From positions 1-64,000 of the forward strand of contig JBFWWP010000024.1 of assembly GCA_050246115.1 (NCBI GenBank): a stretch of 64,000 nt of DNA, written 5' to 3'. A program made the position numbers and the translations under genes. The notes under the pieces are model-generated. The model was not told where the DNA came from, made no database searches, and was given only the letters and a program-made list of their open reading frames with translations. The stretch is from JBFWWP01 sp050246115 (lineage in GTDB: Bacteria; Planctomycetota; UBA8108; UBA1146; JAJFFE01). Positions within the stretch are counted from its first letter, which is position 1, and each line of letters begins with the position of its first letter. Positions 50,997 to 61,300 of the stretch are shown here, piece by piece.

Positions 50997-52325
50997 TCAG
51001 AACCTCCCTCGTCGCGTGGTTGCGTCCCGCCGAATCCGCTCGCCGTACTTCTCGTACAGTGAGGTGTGGCGGTTCGCCAAGTCGACCGGAGTTCCATCGA
51101 GCCACAGCCGCAGGACCTTCGTCGTGATTTCCAGCGGATCGCCGTCGGTGAGCTGCAGCGAGGCCACCTTGCCCACCGCGATGGAGCCCAGGCGGTCGGC
51201 CAAGCCGAAGATCTCCGCGGGCGCCTGGGTGATCGCACGCAACGCGACTTCCGGCGGCAATCCATGGGCAGCCGCCGTTGCCGCTTCGTACGGAAGATTG
51301 CGTGCGTTGCTGGTATCGAACGAGGCGATCGCGAACTTCACCCCCGCTTCGTGGAGGCGCAGAGGCCCGACGAAAGCCTCGTCGAATGGATCGGACCGAT
51401 GCCGTGGCAGGTCGTGAACCGGGCCATAGATCACGGGCACGTCGTGCGCGCGCAGAAGCGACGCGACCCGAGGCGCATCCCGTCCCCCGACCAGCACGCA
51501 GCGCAAACCACTCTCGACCGCCCAGCGCACCGCTGCCTCGATGTCCCGCCAGGCATTGGCGTGCAAGAACACCGGCACTTCTCCACGGACGACGGGAATG
51601 AGGGCCTCGCAGCGCAGGTCGATCTCGCTGGCACCCGGTTTGGCCCGCTCGTACGCGCGTGCACGCGCGAACAACTCGTGGATGCGGGCCAAGTCGCGAT
51701 CGCGCTGCGCGCGTCGTTCCTCGGTTTTGTCTTCGGGTTCGGCGATCCGCATGGTGGGCCATTGGACGTGCACCCCGACCGGCGCCTTCACGACCATCTC
51801 TTCCCACGTCCACCCGTCGAGCCGCAGCAGGGCAGAACTCCCGGACACCAAGCCTCCGCTCGGCATGGTCTGGACCAACCCGACGCCCCCGGCGCGCGTC
51901 ACCGGAATCAGCTCGCTGTCCGGGTTGACCGCGATTTCGGCCCGAACGTTGGGGTTGAGCTCTCCCACCTCACTCGTGTCGCGGGTGGCGCGCACAGCCT
52001 CGATCTCGATCAGACCGAGTTGCGTCCCGCACGCAATGAATGCCGGGTACACCCGAGCCCCGGCTGCGTCGATGCGTTGCGCGGACGCCGGCACCTCGAG
52101 GTCGCGCCCGACGGCCGTGATCACCCCGCGCTCCCAGACAACGGTGCCACGCTCGACCACGGGGCCGTCCACCGGATAGATGTCTACGTTCACCAACGCC
52201 ACGGGACCGTCGTGGCTCGGCGCCGGCACCGGCCCGGCGAACGCAGCCCCCACGATCGCCACGGCGAGGGCCGCGGTCACGAGCGCGTTCCGTCCGCCAA
52301 GGACGCTACGCGGGCCGCGAGTCAT
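50997..52325 (-). CDS. Secreted amidohydrolase-family protein, metal site degenerate
   Basis: The 442-residue protein has an N-terminal signal (about 12-31), then the composite domain of amidohydrolases (VALVNVDIYPVDGPVVERGTVV) and a barrel ending with the typical PAEIFGLADRLGSIAVGKVASLQLTDGDPL. The metal-binding HxH after the first strand is replaced by FIACGTQLG, so it may be inactive or use a different chemistry. A related arrangement is known in secreted amidohydrolase pairs of several bacteria. The ATG overlaps the preceding gene's stop as ATGA, so the two are co-translated and may form a heterocomplex. A periplasmic location is inferred. Confidence 0.82.
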   Translation of the reverse strand: MTRGPRSVLGGRNALVTAALAVAIVGAAFAGPVPAPSHDGPVALVNVDIYPVDGPVVERGTVVWERGVITAVGRDLEVPASAQRIDAAGARVYPAFIACGTQLGLIEIEAVRATRDTSEVGELNPNVRAEIAVNPDSELIPVTRAGGVGLVQTMPSGGLVSGSSALLRLDGWTWEEMVVKAPVGVHVQWPTMRIAEPEDKTEERRAQRDRDLARIHELFARARAYERAKPGASEIDLRCEALIPVVRGEVPVFLHANAWRDIEAAVRWAVESGLRCVLVGGRDAPRVASLLRAHDVPVIYGPVHDLPRHRSDPFDEAFVGPLRLHEAGVKFAIASFDTSNARNLPYEAATAAAHGLPPEVALRAITQAPAEIFGLADRLGSIAVGKVASLQLTDGDPLEITTKVLRLWLDGTPVDLANRHTSLYEKYGERIRRDATTRRGRF

Positions 52326-55300
52326 CGAGGACAACACTGATAGTGCTCCTTGTCTTCCTGGGGCAATGCGTTCTTGCCCGTTGCCCCACCGGCGTCATCG
52401 CCCTCGAGCGCCCGCTGGATGAGGAACCCTCGCCGCGCCTCGTCCGCACGCCGCGCTGCGGCCTCCTCAGCGCGTGAGAAGTAGCGAGCCCCGTCGATCC
52501 ACGTCTCGAGACAGACGCTATAGGTCGACAACGGGTCGCCGCTCCAGATCACGAAATCAGCGTCCTTGCCGGGTTCGAGCGAACCGACCCGATGTTCGAT
52601 TCCGAGCTGCCGAGCCGGGTTCAGGGTCACGAAGCACAGGGCTTCCTCGCGGGCCACCCCACCGTACTTCACGGCCTTCGCTGCCTCGGTGTTCAGCCGA
52701 CGCGCCAGTTCATCGGAGTCGGAGTTGAACGACGTCGTCACTCCTGCCCGATGCAGCAACGCGCCATTGTGCGGGATCGCGTCGTAGACCTCGAACTTGT
52801 ACGCCCACCAGTCGCTGAAGGACGATCCGCCGGCACCGTGGCGCGCCATCTCGGGCGCCACTTTGTAGCCCTCGAGTACGTGCTGGAAAGTGCCGACCCG
52901 AAAGCCAAAATCCTCGGCGATGCGAAGAAGCGCCAAGATCTCGTCCTGACGATACGAGTGGCAGTGGATCCAGCGCTTCCCCTCGAGGATCTCGACGAGC
53001 GCCTCGAGTTCGAGGTCGCGGCGCTGCGGTTTGCCCGTTGCGCGCTGATAGGCCCGCGCGGCCGCGAACGAGTCGCGCAAGATCTGCTCGACGCCCATGC
53101 GCGTTTGTGGATACCGCGTCACGAAACCGTCGCCCCAGTTCGATTGCTTGACGTTCTCACCGAGCGCGAACTTGATGGTCGGCTTGGCATCCGGAATCAG
53201 CAACCGCTCCGGGCCCTCCCCCCAACGCAACTTGATCGTCGCCGCTTGCCCGCCGATCGGATTGGCCGAGCCATGGAGCAACTGCGCGGCGGTCACCCCG
53301 CCAGCCAACTGCCGGTAGATGTTGATGTCGTCGGGATCGATCACGTCGCGGATGCGCACTTCGGACGTCACGGCCTGAGTCGCCTCGTTGACTCCACCGA
53401 TGATGGCGGTGTGCGAGTGGGCGTCGACGAGGCCCGGGGTGATATGACTGCCGGGCACGTCGACCACCAAGTCGACCGCGCCGCCGCCGACCTCGCGCCC
53501 GACCGCGACGATCTTCCCGTTCTCGATGAGCACTTCGCCGTCGCGCACCAAACCCTGCGGCCCGCACGTCCACACCTGCGCGCCACGGACCCGGAGTCGA
53601 CGGGGACGCACCGGGGCTTCGAGTCGCCCGCGGGCGCCAAGCGGCTGGGCCAAGCGCTCGTCGCTGCGTCCAGGCGGCACCTTCGCCGGCCCTGACGCCG
53701 GGGCTGGCGACTCCGCCGCTGCTGCCGTGGGCCCCGTCGCTGGCGACCGGCGCCGGGCCTCGAAGGGCGCGGGCGGACCGTGGCTGCCGGCCGCGAGCCC
53801 AGCCCAGCGTTGACCACCGGCTTGCAGAGTACCGTCCGACCGCCACGTGTGGGCGGCCTCAGCCCCGGAAAGCACGAGGGCGATACGTCCGGCATCCTCG
53901 CGCATCCGAGCGTGCGTGAAACGACCGTCGCCTCCCGCCACTTCCACCTTGGGCGCGCCCGGCGAGCCCGTGATCGTCACGGTGTACTCGCGCGCATCCA
54001 CGGTGAACAGCCACTGCCCCCGCAGGTCGCTCGGCGCAAGCACACTGCGCGGATACCGGACGCCATCGATCCAGACCTCTCGGACCTGCACTCCTTTGGC
54101 AAACGGTTGGCCGTCGAGGATCGTCAAGTGCGCCGCCTTGCCCGGCTCGATCGTCCCCCAACGATCGGTGCGCCCGAGCCAGGCAGCGGGAACGGTCGTG
54201 ACCGCGGCCAGAGCAGCGGCCCGCGACAATCCGCGATCGCACGCTTCGTGTACGCGGTCCCCGAAGTGTCCGACCGCGTCGAGACCCCGTGGAGTCAACG
54301 CGAACTCGAGTCCGGCGCGTTCGAGACGCGCGGGGTTCTCGGGTGCCCGCGCCCAGAGTTCGAGCGCGCGCAGCGAGACCTCCCGCTCATCCGCCAACAG
54401 ATCCACGACCGGCGCCCGCGGGAAGGCGACCGGGATCACGCAGCGAGGTCGATGCGGCACCAAGAGATCGAGCCAGGTGAACTCCGTCCCGCTCCCCGCA
54501 TACCACCCCGCGGAAAGGCCGAATTCCTGCGCGAACTCGATCGCGCGCAGGAACTCCAACGGGTCGCTCACTCGCATGACCCAGGGCATCTCTCGGGCCA
54601 GCACCGGCGCCAAAGCAGCCAGAGAGAGATCGAGATCGGGCGGCTCCTGCCCACTGCGCGAAGCTTCAGCCCGCGCTTCCTGGTACCACTGCGCGTCGTA
54701 GAACGCTTGCCGCAACAGAGCCATGGCTCCCATGCGCGATCCAGGGTACGACGACGAGTCGTCGCGATGCCTTGCAAACGAGCCGAACGACGCTACCGAA
54801 CCTCCCTGGAGGCGCGGCGCCCGTGGAGAGTCGTCGCCGAAGGCGAAGATGGCGCCAGTCCCCGAGAACACCTTGTCAGCCGGGGAAACGAGCCCCAGAA
54901 CGAAGCCGGCCTCGCGCCGCTGGCGGAGTTGCTCCGGCTCCGGAACCCAATCGGCCGCCGAACGCTCGGGCCGGACGAAGTCGTTCCAATAGCGACCCGC
55001 GGCGGTGCTGGCGGAAGGCGGCGAGTCCGAGTTCTCGGCGTCAGAGTTCTCGGTCCGCGTTGGCGCCTGGCCACGCCCAGCCGGCGCCAGCTCCACGCGA
55101 ACGTCGAGATCGATCCACCCGGCCGTCGCGACGCATCCGGACAGATCGACGATGACGGCGTCGGGAGGTGGCTCCACGGCACCGACCGCTTCGATCCTGC
55201 CATCGCGCACCACCACCGTGGCGTCGGAGAGTTGGCGGTGGGGCGTCACCCAGAGTTCGAGTCCGCGAAGCGCGTAAACCTGGGGAGCCCGATCTTCGAT

Positions 55301-55396
55301 GCCCACGCGCGGGGTGGTCTGCGCTGTGACCCGGGGCCCGATCGAGTCGGTAAGGACGCCGAGAATCGCAAGCACGAGCACGACGGGGCGCTGCAT
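52322..55396 (-). CDS. Secreted tandem amidohydrolase
   Basis: The 1024-residue exported protein (signal 1-26) contains two amidohydrolase units. The N-terminal unit (about 40-510) keeps the fold pattern, including LGRTDRWGTIEPGKAAHLTILDG, but has WIDLDVRVELAP where HxH is expected. After an Ala/Pro-rich linker (about 550-600), the C-terminal unit (about 605-1010) has an intact DAHSH (658-662), HCHSYRQ, a later HVLEGYK, and the NSDSDE segment, consistent with an imidazolonepropionase-like metal site. So one active and one inactive domain sit in one chain, next to a further inactive paralogue. The substrate is unknown: cyclic amides, peptides or lactones are possible. AAAGGGC precedes the ATG. 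Confidence 0.84.
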   Translation of the reverse strand: MQRPVVLVLAILGVLTDSIGPRVTAQTTPRVGIEDRAPQVYALRGLELWVTPHRQLSDATVVVRDGRIEAVGAVEPPPDAVIVDLSGCVATAGWIDLDVRVELAPAGRGQAPTRTENSDAENSDSPPSASTAAGRYWNDFVRPERSAADWVPEPEQLRQRREAGFVLGLVSPADKVFSGTGAIFAFGDDSPRAPRLQGGSVASFGSFARHRDDSSSYPGSRMGAMALLRQAFYDAQWYQEARAEASRSGQEPPDLDLSLAALAPVLAREMPWVMRVSDPLEFLRAIEFAQEFGLSAGWYAGSGTEFTWLDLLVPHRPRCVIPVAFPRAPVVDLLADEREVSLRALELWARAPENPARLERAGLEFALTPRGLDAVGHFGDRVHEACDRGLSRAAALAAVTTVPAAWLGRTDRWGTIEPGKAAHLTILDGQPFAKGVQVREVWIDGVRYPRSVLAPSDLRGQWLFTVDAREYTVTITGSPGAPKVEVAGGDGRFTHARMREDAGRIALVLSGAEAAHTWRSDGTLQAGGQRWAGLAAGSHGPPAPFEARRRSPATGPTAAAAESPAPASGPAKVPPGRSDERLAQPLGARGRLEAPVRPRRLRVRGAQVWTCGPQGLVRDGEVLIENGKIVAVGREVGGGAVDLVVDVPGSHITPGLVDAHSHTAIIGGVNEATQAVTSEVRIRDVIDPDDINIYRQLAGGVTAAQLLHGSANPIGGQAATIKLRWGEGPERLLIPDAKPTIKFALGENVKQSNWGDGFVTRYPQTRMGVEQILRDSFAAARAYQRATGKPQRRDLELEALVEILEGKRWIHCHSYRQDEILALLRIAEDFGFRVGTFQHVLEGYKVAPEMARHGAGGSSFSDWWAYKFEVYDAIPHNGALLHRAGVTTSFNSDSDELARRLNTEAAKAVKYGGVAREEALCFVTLNPARQLGIEHRVGSLEPGKDADFVIWSGDPLSTYSVCLETWIDGARYFSRAEEAAARRADEARRGFLIQRALEGDDAGGATGKNALPQEDKEHYQCCPR

Positions 55397-55657
55397 GGTG
55401 CCCTTTCGGTTGGGTCCGGTCACGGCAGCCCTCGCGGCGCGCGGTCTGCGCGAGCGGCTGAGCTTCGTCGCCGAGTCGATCGTTCCGACCGAGGCCGGTG
55501 GGCGGAATGCTACTGTGGGGCGCCGGGGACTGCCAGACTTCGGACGCGGGCCAAGAACTTTCTGCGGTGACGGCGTGCCTGAGGAGCAGGCGGTCCCGGG
55601 TCCTGTCCTTGGCGGGAACTCGACAGCGAGCGCGGGCACTGAACCGGGCGTCGCCGA

Positions 55658-56140
55658 CTACTGGAGCATCGCGGCCAATTCTTGGATGCTGCAGACGTCG
55701 CGCCCGAACAGCAGAGTGGCGGCCCCGACGTTACGAACCTCGTCGATGTTGGCCGGATAGTCGTCCACGAACAGCGTATCGCGCGGGTCGATCTGTTCTT
55801 GGTCGAGATCGCGGAAGGCTTTCAGGATGTTCAGCACCGCAGTGCCCTTCTCCTGCCAACCGTACTGCGGATAGCGGAAGTGATGGCGGATCTCGAACAG
55901 CGTCAGCAGTTCCTCGCACACCGCCGCATCACTACGACTCGCGAGCGAGATGAACTTGTGCTTCCGCTCGAGATTGCGGAGCAAGGCCCGCACCCCGGGG
56001 AACAGGCTCACGAGCGCACTGCTCGACTCGACGTCGTGGGTCCCCACCCGGCGAAACGGTCCGCGCAGCGGCTCCAGGCTCTTCTGTTGCACGGTCCAAA
56101 GGGTCTCGTCGAGATCGAAGACGAAGAGACGATAACGCAT
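55658..56140 (-). CDS. HAD phosphatase, MDP-1 type
   Basis: The 160-residue HAD-superfamily protein has motif I DLDET (nucleophile Asp9, acid/base Asp11), the motif II Ser in SLASRSD, and motif IV FVDDYPANIDEV. The size and the C1-cap-less layout match magnesium-dependent phosphatase-1 (eukaryotic MDP-1 and its bacterial relatives). It could dephosphorylate sugars or damaged protein sites. It is followed upstream on the same strand by an unknown gene 8 bp away. Confidence 0.85.
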   Translation of the reverse strand: MRYRLFVFDLDETLWTVQQKSLEPLRGPFRRVGTHDVESSSALVSLFPGVRALLRNLERKHKFISLASRSDAAVCEELLTLFEIRHHFRYPQYGWQEKGTAVLNILKAFRDLDQEQIDPRDTLFVDDYPANIDEVRNVGAATLLFGRDVCSIQELAAMLQ

Positions 56141-56148
56141 TCGCGCCT

Positions 56149-56715
56149 CTACTCCTGCTCGTGGGGGGACGGGTTCCAGGACTCGAACAACGGCAGCACC
56201 TCATAGAGAATGCAATCGGAGACCTCGACCCACGACTGAAGCTCGATCTGCTGGGACAGCCCTCGCAACGCCTCCGGAATCCGCTCGAGTTGAATCGGCG
56301 GCTCCTCGGACCGAGCGGCGTACACCATTTGCAGCCCCGCGAGTGCGACTCGGAGTTCCTCGAGCAGAGCCGGCAACTGAGCCAGTCCCGTTCGCCAGTC
56401 CCCGCGTGAGAACCGTTCCCCCAATTCGGTGAGCTGCGAGCGAAATGCCGGCATCGCGGCCGCAATCTGCCGCTCGATGTGGTCGGCCTGGAACTCCGCG
56501 GGGCCAGCCTCGACGACGATCTCCTGAACCCCGGTGGGAGCGAGTCGCTCCAAGCGCTCCAGCGAGGTCTCGACCCCATTCACGCGCACCCCCAGCAGAC
56601 TCCAGCCCCGTTCGGTCACGTGGGCTCGCAAGCGAGCGACCCACTCTGGCCACGCCGCGGAGGTCGTCGGTATCGCCTCCCAGAGCTGCCCGTTCAGTAC
56701 TGCGCGCGTCGGCAA
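56149..56715 (-). CDS. Unknown protein next to HAD phosphatase
   Basis: The 188-residue protein has no signal or membrane segment. It begins with a small alpha/beta part (1-70: MPTRAVLNGQLWEAIP, RAHVTERGWSLLGVRVNGVE) and continues as predicted amphipathic helices rich in Leu, Glu and Arg (80-180). The start is TTG, with GGAGGAG about 10 nt upstream. It is 8 bp from the HAD gene. The helical second half resembles export-chaperone-like proteins in shape, and flagellar genes are close, but I do not recognise a family. Confidence 0.6.
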   Translation of the reverse strand: MPTRAVLNGQLWEAIPTTSAAWPEWVARLRAHVTERGWSLLGVRVNGVETSLERLERLAPTGVQEIVVEAGPAEFQADHIERQIAAAMPAFRSQLTELGERFSRGDWRTGLAQLPALLEELRVALAGLQMVYAARSEEPPIQLERIPEALRGLSQQIELQSWVEVSDCILYEVLPLFESWNPSPHEQE

Positions 56716-56828
56716 GTGACCTGCTCTCCTCCCGGTGGGGCCCAGAAGATGGTACGGGCCGAGAATCCGCGCAAGGGTCTACCCGAAAGCACCGATAGCG
56801 AGAAGGAAAACCAGAGTCGGGGGGTCTC

Positions 56829-57863
56829 GTGAAACGTCAACGCTCTCTCTTCATCATTTCTTGCCTGAGTCTTTGCGCCGCAGCGCCGTCAGGGTGCCAC
56901 AGCACCGGGTATCGCGACCCCATCACGGCGTTGCCCACCATCGCCGACGTTCCGGGTACCGCCGACGATCAGCCCTACGGCCCTTGGCATCGCGTCACGG
57001 ACGGCGAGATCGGCGAGGACCTGTTCCCGGCGCCGCTGCCCGACGGATCGGGCGTGGTGTTTGCCTCCAATCGACACAGCGAGTACTTCAAGCTCTACTT
57101 CCAGGCCGAGCCAGCGGGCCACGTCGTGCGTCAGATCACGCACGGGCCCGGCCACGACGTCCACCCCGCGGTCGCTCCCGACGGCGTGCGCGTAGCCTTC
57201 GCGTCCAACCGCACGGGCGACTGGCGGCTGTACGTGGCGGCTCACCTCGAAGACCGCTCTCCGAAGCGACTCTCGGACGAAGAAGTCGCGGAGATCCATC
57301 CGCGCTGGTCGCCGGATGGGCGCAGCCTCGTGTACTCGCGGCTGTCGCCGGTGAGCGGCCAATGGGAGGTCTGGATCCGAGATCTCGAAGGGGCCGCCCG
57401 CCGGATCACGGAAGGCCTCTTTCCCGAGATCCACCCGGACGGCGATCGCGTGGTGTTCCAACGACCGCGCCGACGCGGCGACATGTGGTACTCGATCTGG
57501 ACCGTTGCGCTCGATGGGACCCGTGAGACCGAGATCGTGTCTGGGCAACATCACGGCGTGACCCACCCGAGTTGGTCGGCTGACGGACAGTGGATCGTCT
57601 ACAGTACCGCGAGCGGTGATGGGTTCGAGGCTGGCGCCCGGGGAACCCCTCCCGGCGGGAGCGGCGCTCGCACCGTGGGCCGGGACGAAGCGGGCACAAC
57701 CCGGGGTCGTGATCTCTACATGATCCGCGTGGACGGTCTCCACGAGCGTCGTTTGACCTTCCAAGACGCCCCGGAGTGGGGTCCGGTATGGGCGCGCGAC
57801 GGCTGGGTCTACTTCTGCGCGGAGGAAGGCGGCACGACCGCCCTCTGGCGCTTGCGGCCCTGA
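56829..57863 (+). CDS. TolB-like beta-propeller lipoprotein
   Basis: The 344-residue protein has a signal with lipobox PSGC (Cys about residue 23) and six or so WD40-like PD40 repeats of the TolB type (PLPDGSGVVFASNR, VAPDGVRVAFASNRTGDW, WSPDGRSLVYSR, WSADGQWIVYSTASG and a final WARDGWVYFC). A Gly/Arg/Thr-rich insertion at about 270-290 interrupts the propeller. TolB-like propellers bind protein partners, so a periplasmic or outer-membrane scaffold is inferred. The GTG start has GGGGGG 5 nt upstream. It is divergent from the unknown gene and converges with fliS. Confidence 0.82.
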   Translation: MKRQRSLFIISCLSLCAAAPSGCHSTGYRDPITALPTIADVPGTADDQPYGPWHRVTDGEIGEDLFPAPLPDGSGVVFASNRHSEYFKLYFQAEPAGHVVRQITHGPGHDVHPAVAPDGVRVAFASNRTGDWRLYVAAHLEDRSPKRLSDEEVAEIHPRWSPDGRSLVYSRLSPVSGQWEVWIRDLEGAARRITEGLFPEIHPDGDRVVFQRPRRRGDMWYSIWTVALDGTRETEIVSGQHHGVTHPSWSADGQWIVYSTASGDGFEAGARGTPPGGSGARTVGRDEAGTTRGRDLYMIRVDGLHERRLTFQDAPEWGPVWARDGWVYFCAEEGGTTALWRLRP

Positions 57864-57931
57864 GAGCGCCTCCCGACCCGATTCCTCGAGCGAGCGCTGG
57901 TTCGAGCACGAAGCGCTGCCGGGAACGCGAC

Positions 57932-58378
57932 TCACCCTTGCACGGAGAAGGTCGAACTCGCGGGCGGCTTGGAAACGGGCGATTGCTTCTCGCGGCGGGC
58001 CTTCTCGACGGCTTCGCGCCACATGTCACGAATCTGGCGCAGCACCTGGATTCCCTCGTCGATCTTCACGATGTCACCCTCGATGTTGCCTTCGAAGAAG
58101 CGCGTGAAGGTGAACTGATACAGGCTCTGTAGCCTCTGAAACAGCTCGAGGCCGATGGCCGGACTCAAGGCTCCCATCAGCTCGAGAACGATCTTCTGCG
58201 CGCGAACGAGTTGGTCGTGGCGACGATCCGCTTCACCCTCCGCCCCCTTCTCGAGTTCGAGCCGGGCGCCTTCGGCAAAGCGCACGCCGCCGTCGAGGAG
58301 GAGCAGGAGTAGGTCATCCTTGGCCGCGGTCTCGATCTGGACCTGACGATAGCGTTGCGTGGGGTGGTGTCCGCTCAC
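57932..58378 (-). CDS. fliS: Flagellar export chaperone FliS
   Basis: The 148-residue FliS binds flagellin before export. The family pattern is present: YRQVQIETAAKDDLLLLLLDGGVRFAEGA, a helical bundle, and LYQFTFTRFFEGNIEGDIVKIDEGIQVL, with a variable Pro/Ser-rich tail. It begins with GTG 8 bp after the fliD stop, in the usual fliD-fliS order, and is last in the filament gene series. Confidence 0.94.
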   Translation of the reverse strand: MSGHHPTQRYRQVQIETAAKDDLLLLLLDGGVRFAEGARLELEKGAEGEADRRHDQLVRAQKIVLELMGALSPAIGLELFQRLQSLYQFTFTRFFEGNIEGDIVKIDEGIQVLRQIRDMWREAVEKARREKQSPVSKPPASSTFSVQG

Positions 58379-58386
58379 GGCGAGGC

Positions 58387-61300
58387 CTACCGGCCGCCCC
58401 CGAGGCCAGACAGCGCCGCGGTGAGACGCTGCAGCGTCGCTTGCGATGACTGCATGACCTGCTCGAGGTTGGCGAACTGACGCCGGAGCCGACCCTCGCG
58501 CTGGGTGAGGCGCTCCTCGGCGGCCTCGATGCGCTTCTCGAGCGCCTCGATGATTTGGTCGAAACCGTCCGAACGTGTCTGGATCACGCCATCCGTGGTG
58601 TTCACGAGCGCCTCGACCGCATCCGACAAGCGACCCCCGACCCCGACGTCCCCCGAGAGATCGATCGCAAAGCCGGTCAGCGTGGAACCGCCGGTGACGT
58701 TCGCCGAACGATTGAGGCCCAGATCGTTGAAGGCCGTGGAGCCGCCGACCGCGGTCACTCGCAAGCTGCTGCCCCCGGTCGTGAGGTCTTCGAGCACGAT
58801 CGAGTTGCCGGTCGCAGCGAGAGCCGCGGTCACATTGCCGCCGCCGGCGTTATTGATCGCCTCCAGGACATCCTCCAGCGTGACCGCTCCGTCGAGGTCG
58901 ACGTCGACCTGGCTACCGTCGCGCAGTTGAATCCGGAACTCCGCGCCCGATCCGGTCGTGTCCACGCCCTGACCGTTGTTGAAGTCGGCGAGGGGCGTGG
59001 TGCCGGTGAGGGTTCGTGGAGCGGTGAAGAAGCGCTCTACCGCAGCGGGGTCCGCCGCGAGCGCCGCGGCGAACTCCGTGCGATCGAGAGTCACACGGTC
59101 CCCGGTCACGCGCAATCCGAGCTGCGCGGCGAGAGAGTAGCGGTTGCCGGTCTCGGCCAGGGGGCGCGTGAGGCTGCGCAGCAAGTTGTCCTTCAGACCG
59201 CGCAGCGTACCATCGCCAACCAGCAGCCCTTGAGTGTTGGCCTCGAGATCGAAGGCGGTGAGGTCGTTGATCACGCTCAGCACATCGTTGAAGCGCGCCA
59301 ACAACTCCTCGACTTCATCGACGACCGCCTCCGAGTCGCGCTGAATCGTCACTCGCACCGGTGATGCGTCTACTTCCTGGGCCGTGATGGTCAGTCCTTC
59401 GACGACGTTCGAGTAGCTGTTCGAGCGGCTGCGCAGCAGCACCGGTTGCGTTCCGGCCCCACTCTCTCCATAGAAGACCACGCCGTCTTGCGCCCGCGCG
59501 GTCTCCTGGAAGCTGAGGTTGCTCCCGACGACATCGACGAGCAAACGCGACCCCGCGCCCGTTTGGTTGCTCACGAGGCTGAGCCGAAACGGGTTCTGCC
59601 CCGAACCATCGTTGACGACGCTCACCGCGACATCGAGACCGAGATCGGCGATGGCAGCTCTGACGTCGTCCAGCGTGTCGTCGGCGCCGATCGTGATCGA
59701 CTTCTCGAAAGCTCCGTCGATCACATTGGGAGTTCCAGCTTCGGCGCTACCGAGAATGTTGAGGTCGCGCGCCGTGCGGCCACCGGCAACCTCTTCGATG
59801 CGAAGCGTGCCGGCACCGGCCGAGGACGTGATCAGGAGGCCGTTTCCGTCGGCGTTGATGCCCACGGTGACGGCGCTACCGACCACCGACGCCGCACCCT
59901 GGATGTCGCGGATGATCTCGCCGATCGTGTCTTCCTGCGACAGGTCCACCGTGAAGGCGATCCCCGCGGAATCGACGATCCGAACCGACCCACCCGCGAC
60001 GCCACGCCCTCCGTTCAGACTCGACAACCGCGTGTTCTCGTGGATGTAGCGTGGATCGAGGTCGGTCCCCTGCAACGTGGTAGTCGTGACCGGGCCGACC
60101 AATAGACCCAGGTCTGCCGCGGTCGTACTGCCGGCTTCGGAAACCTGCAGGGCGCCGTTCCCGCCGGAGGTGTCGCGCAAGAGCAAGCCGTTGCCATTGG
60201 GGGTCGTGCTCGCCGTGACTCCAGCGCCTGCAGCATTGATGGCGCGAATCACGTCCTGGAGCGTCTCCGCGGCCGACAGGTCGATCGCCGTGCTGGCGCC
60301 GGCCCGGTTCTGGACCAGAATCGAGCCGCTCGCGACACCGCTACCACCGCGAAGTGTCGCGAGCAGGACATCGTTCAGGCCCGCGAGTACGCGCGTGCCG
60401 TTCGCGGTCCCACCGCCGTGCGTGCCGGCCAAGCCAAGGTCGCTGGCTGCGCTGCCGACCGTGGCGTTCGCGACGACGAGGGAGCCGCCCCCACCGGATG
60501 TGTCCAGAAGATCGAAGCCGTCGCCGGTGGCATTGACCGAGAGCGTGAGGTTCCCGCCGGTTGCCGTGGTCACGGCGTCGATCAGGTCCTGCACCGTGCT
60601 CAACGAGTCGACGTCCACGCCTGCCGTGGATCCGTCCGTCAGGGTGAACAGCAGGTCGGCGGCGGCGCTGCCGCTGCCGCGCAGGCCCAGCCCGTCGCCC
60701 AGCCCCGAGAGGAGCGAGTCCACGCCGAGGGTGCGAATCGCACTGCCCGCGAGCGTTCCCACCGCGCTGCCGAGAATCCCGAGGTCGGCAGCGGTTTGCC
60801 CGGTGCCGATCTCCTCGACCTGCAACGAACCGGGGCCCCCGGATTGATCGACCAACACCAGGGCGCGGCCCACGTTGGTGGTGCCCGTGCCCGCAACCTG
60901 CGCGACGACGTCAACTCCGGTCGCGTCGTTGATCGCAGCGATGACGTCGTCGACCGTGATCGCGGTGCTGAGGTCGACCACCGCCGTGTTGCCCGCGCCA
61001 TCCGTGACGCGAATCGACCCCCGTGCGACCCCTAGCCCCCCGTTGAGCGCATCGAGTTCGGTAGCACCGTCTACGAAGCCACCCCCCAGCTCCAAGCTGA
61101 GCGTCCCGGCGCCGACCGGTGAAGCGTCGGCCGTGGCAAAGCCCCGTGACACGAACTGACTACCGCGGGCAAGCTGCGCGACCCGGAAGCTGTAGGTGCC
61201 CGGCGGAACCCCGGGCCCGGCGGAGGCCACGAGGGTCTCCGGTCGAGTCGAGCTCACAGAGACTGCCTTGAACGTCGAGGGGTTTGCCAAGCGCCCGGCG

